In this document: one piece after another, positions 31,295 through 31,663 of the stretch
Layout: every line of letters starts with the position of its first letter
Numbering within the stretch: position 1 is the stretch's first letter
Origin: an uncultured Flavobacterium sp.
Lineage (GTDB): Bacteria > Bacteroidota > Bacteroidia > Flavobacteriales > Flavobacteriaceae
DNA: 31,663 bases
Reading direction: 5' to 3'
Assembly (NCBI RefSeq): GCF_937967675.1
Contig: NZ_CALBSN010000077.1
Location: forward strand, 1-31,663
Program-made: the position numbers and the translations under genes
Notes under the pieces: generated by a model
The model's database searches: none
Told to the model about the DNA's origin: nothing
What the model saw: only the letters and a program-made list of their open reading frames with translations

Positions 31295-31323
31295 GTTTAA
31301 CGATAGTTTTGTTTTAGTTAAAC
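31295..31323. promoter_or_regulatory. distal operator upstream of the carH-like gene
   Basis: GTTTAAC (31295-31301), 15 bases, GTTAAAC (31317-31323): a perfect match to the crtI operator layout, about 54 bases beyond the proximal site. A plus-strand TAGTTTTG (31304-31311) lies between its arms. Confidence 0.55.
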
Positions 31324-31361
31324 AAAGAAAAGATAAGAGAAGAATAAAGAGAAAATAAAAG

Positions 31362-31444
31362 TGACCAAGGAGGGATTTGAACCCTCACGCCCTTACGAGC
31401 ACCACCCCCTCAAGATGGCGAGTCTACCGTTTCTCCACTTGGCC
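31362..31444 (-). tRNA. tRNA-Leu, anticodon GAG
   Basis: Minus strand, 83 bases. Acceptor GGCCAAG / CUUGGUC, anticodon arm CCAUC-UUGAGGG-GGUGG with GAG, a long variable arm (GUGCUCGUAAGGGCGU) typical of class II tRNAs, and T-arm AGGGUUCAAAUCCCU. The 3' CCA is not encoded. No clear terminator hairpin follows; only T-rich sequence runs toward the carH-like gene. Confidence 0.95.
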
Positions 31445-31453
31445 TTAAACAAC

Positions 31454-31478
31454 AAAGACGTTGCAATGCAACGTCTTT
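31454..31478 (-). other. stem-loop between tRNA-Lys and tRNA-Leu
   Basis: AAAGACGTTGCA / TGCAACGTCTTT, a 12-bp perfect palindromic stem (one central base; in practice a 7-base loop on a 9-bp stem). It lies 10 bases upstream of the tRNA-Leu 5' end and 11 bases after tRNA-Lys. It could be a terminator for tRNA-Lys (short T stretch TTTGTTGTTT) or a processing element. Confidence 0.55.
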
Positions 31479-31488
31479 AATTATTCTG

Positions 31489-31561
31489 TGACCTGGCTGG
31501 GATTCGAACCCAGGACCCCATCATTAAAAGTGATGTGCTCTACCAGCTGAGCTACCAAGTC
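31489..31561 (-). tRNA. tRNA-Lys, anticodon UUU (copy 1)
   Basis: Minus strand, 73 bases. Acceptor GACUUGG / CCAGGUC (one G-U), D arm GCUCAGCUGGUAGAGC, anticodon loop CUUUUAA (UUU), T arm CUGGGUUCGAAUCCCAG. Discriminator A; CCA not encoded. Confidence 0.97.
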
Positions 31562-31590
31562 GGTGCGTTCAAGAAATAAGTTTTATGTAG

Positions 31591-31663
31591 TGACCTGGCT
31601 GGGATTCGAACCCAGGACCCCATCATTAAAAGTGATGTGCTCTACCAGCTGAGCTACCAAGTC
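31591..31663 (-). tRNA. tRNA-Lys, anticodon UUU (copy 2)
   Basis: Identical in sequence to the copy at 31489-31561, 29 bases upstream on the minus strand. Its 5' base is the last base of the window, so the gene is complete but its promoter is outside. Confidence 0.96.

Noticed and set aside
31324..31361. Terminator after tRNA-Leu
   Set aside because: T-rich on the minus strand but no stem; read-through toward the carH-like gene cannot be excluded.

Overview
The window looks like chromosomal DNA of a flavobacterium (Bacteroidota, Flavobacteriaceae). The support is AT-rich sequence, promoters of the form TTG-N17-21-TAnnTTTG, start codons without Shine-Dalgarno sites, a type IX secretion (T9SS) sorting domain, DUF4252/DUF3857 families, a flavobacterial zeaxanthin-type carotenoid cluster and tRNAs without an encoded CCA. 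There is no transposase, phage or CRISPR array.

Layout. 1-3.6 kb: 3' end of mtaB, a small GNAT-like gene, an operon of alpha/beta hydrolase, lytic transglycosylase and a half-length TauE/SafE protein, then a TPR-like membrane protein. 3.6-6.9 kb: rpmH with its own promoter, leader hairpin and terminator, then carB without the C-terminal allosteric domain. 7-15.5 kb (minus strand): envelope genes, namely a secreted Met-rich protein, two DUF3857/transglutaminase-like proteins (one with the catalytic triad, one without), a large T9SS surface protein with FG-GAP repeats, and a diheme cytochrome lipoprotein. 15.5-18.9 kb: acyl-CoA thioesterase, rmuC, an rluE-type pseudouridine synthase and a dienelactone hydrolase. 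19-25.3 kb: a vitamin B12 import locus. An ABC transporter (btuF, btuC, btuD order) lies on the minus strand. On the plus strand are a 35-residue membrane protein and a cobalamin riboswitch followed by a TonB-dependent receptor. A 588-bp cassette with perfect 17-bp inverted ends and a frameshifted GxxExxY gene sits between the permease and ATPase genes. 25.4-27.4 kb: ECF sigma factor, probable anti-sigma factor and two DUF4252 proteins. 27.4-31.2 kb (minus strand): crtZ, crtB and crtI under a MerR-family, B12-binding (CarH-like) regulator. 31.36 kb to the end: tRNA-Leu(GAG) and two identical tRNA-Lys(UUU).

How it fits together. The B12 locus imports cobalamin and is shut down by cobalamin through the riboswitch. 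The CarH-like regulator a few kilobases away keeps the known B12-binding motifs and probably uses adenosylcobalamin to couple light to carotenoid synthesis. Three copies of GTTTAAC-N15-GTTAAAC overlap or flank the crtI and carH promoters and are the likely operators.

Most interesting points: (1) the riboswitch regulatory hairpin P13 ends 3 nt before the start of a 19-codon ORF whose TGA overlaps the btuB ATG, suggesting the switch gates a leader ORF and btuB follows by translational coupling; (2) the riboswitch carries a 70-nt repeat-derived expansion; (3) the shared CarH operator architecture; (4) the GxxExxY inverted-repeat cassette; (5) an ECF-type promoter in front of the sigma gene.
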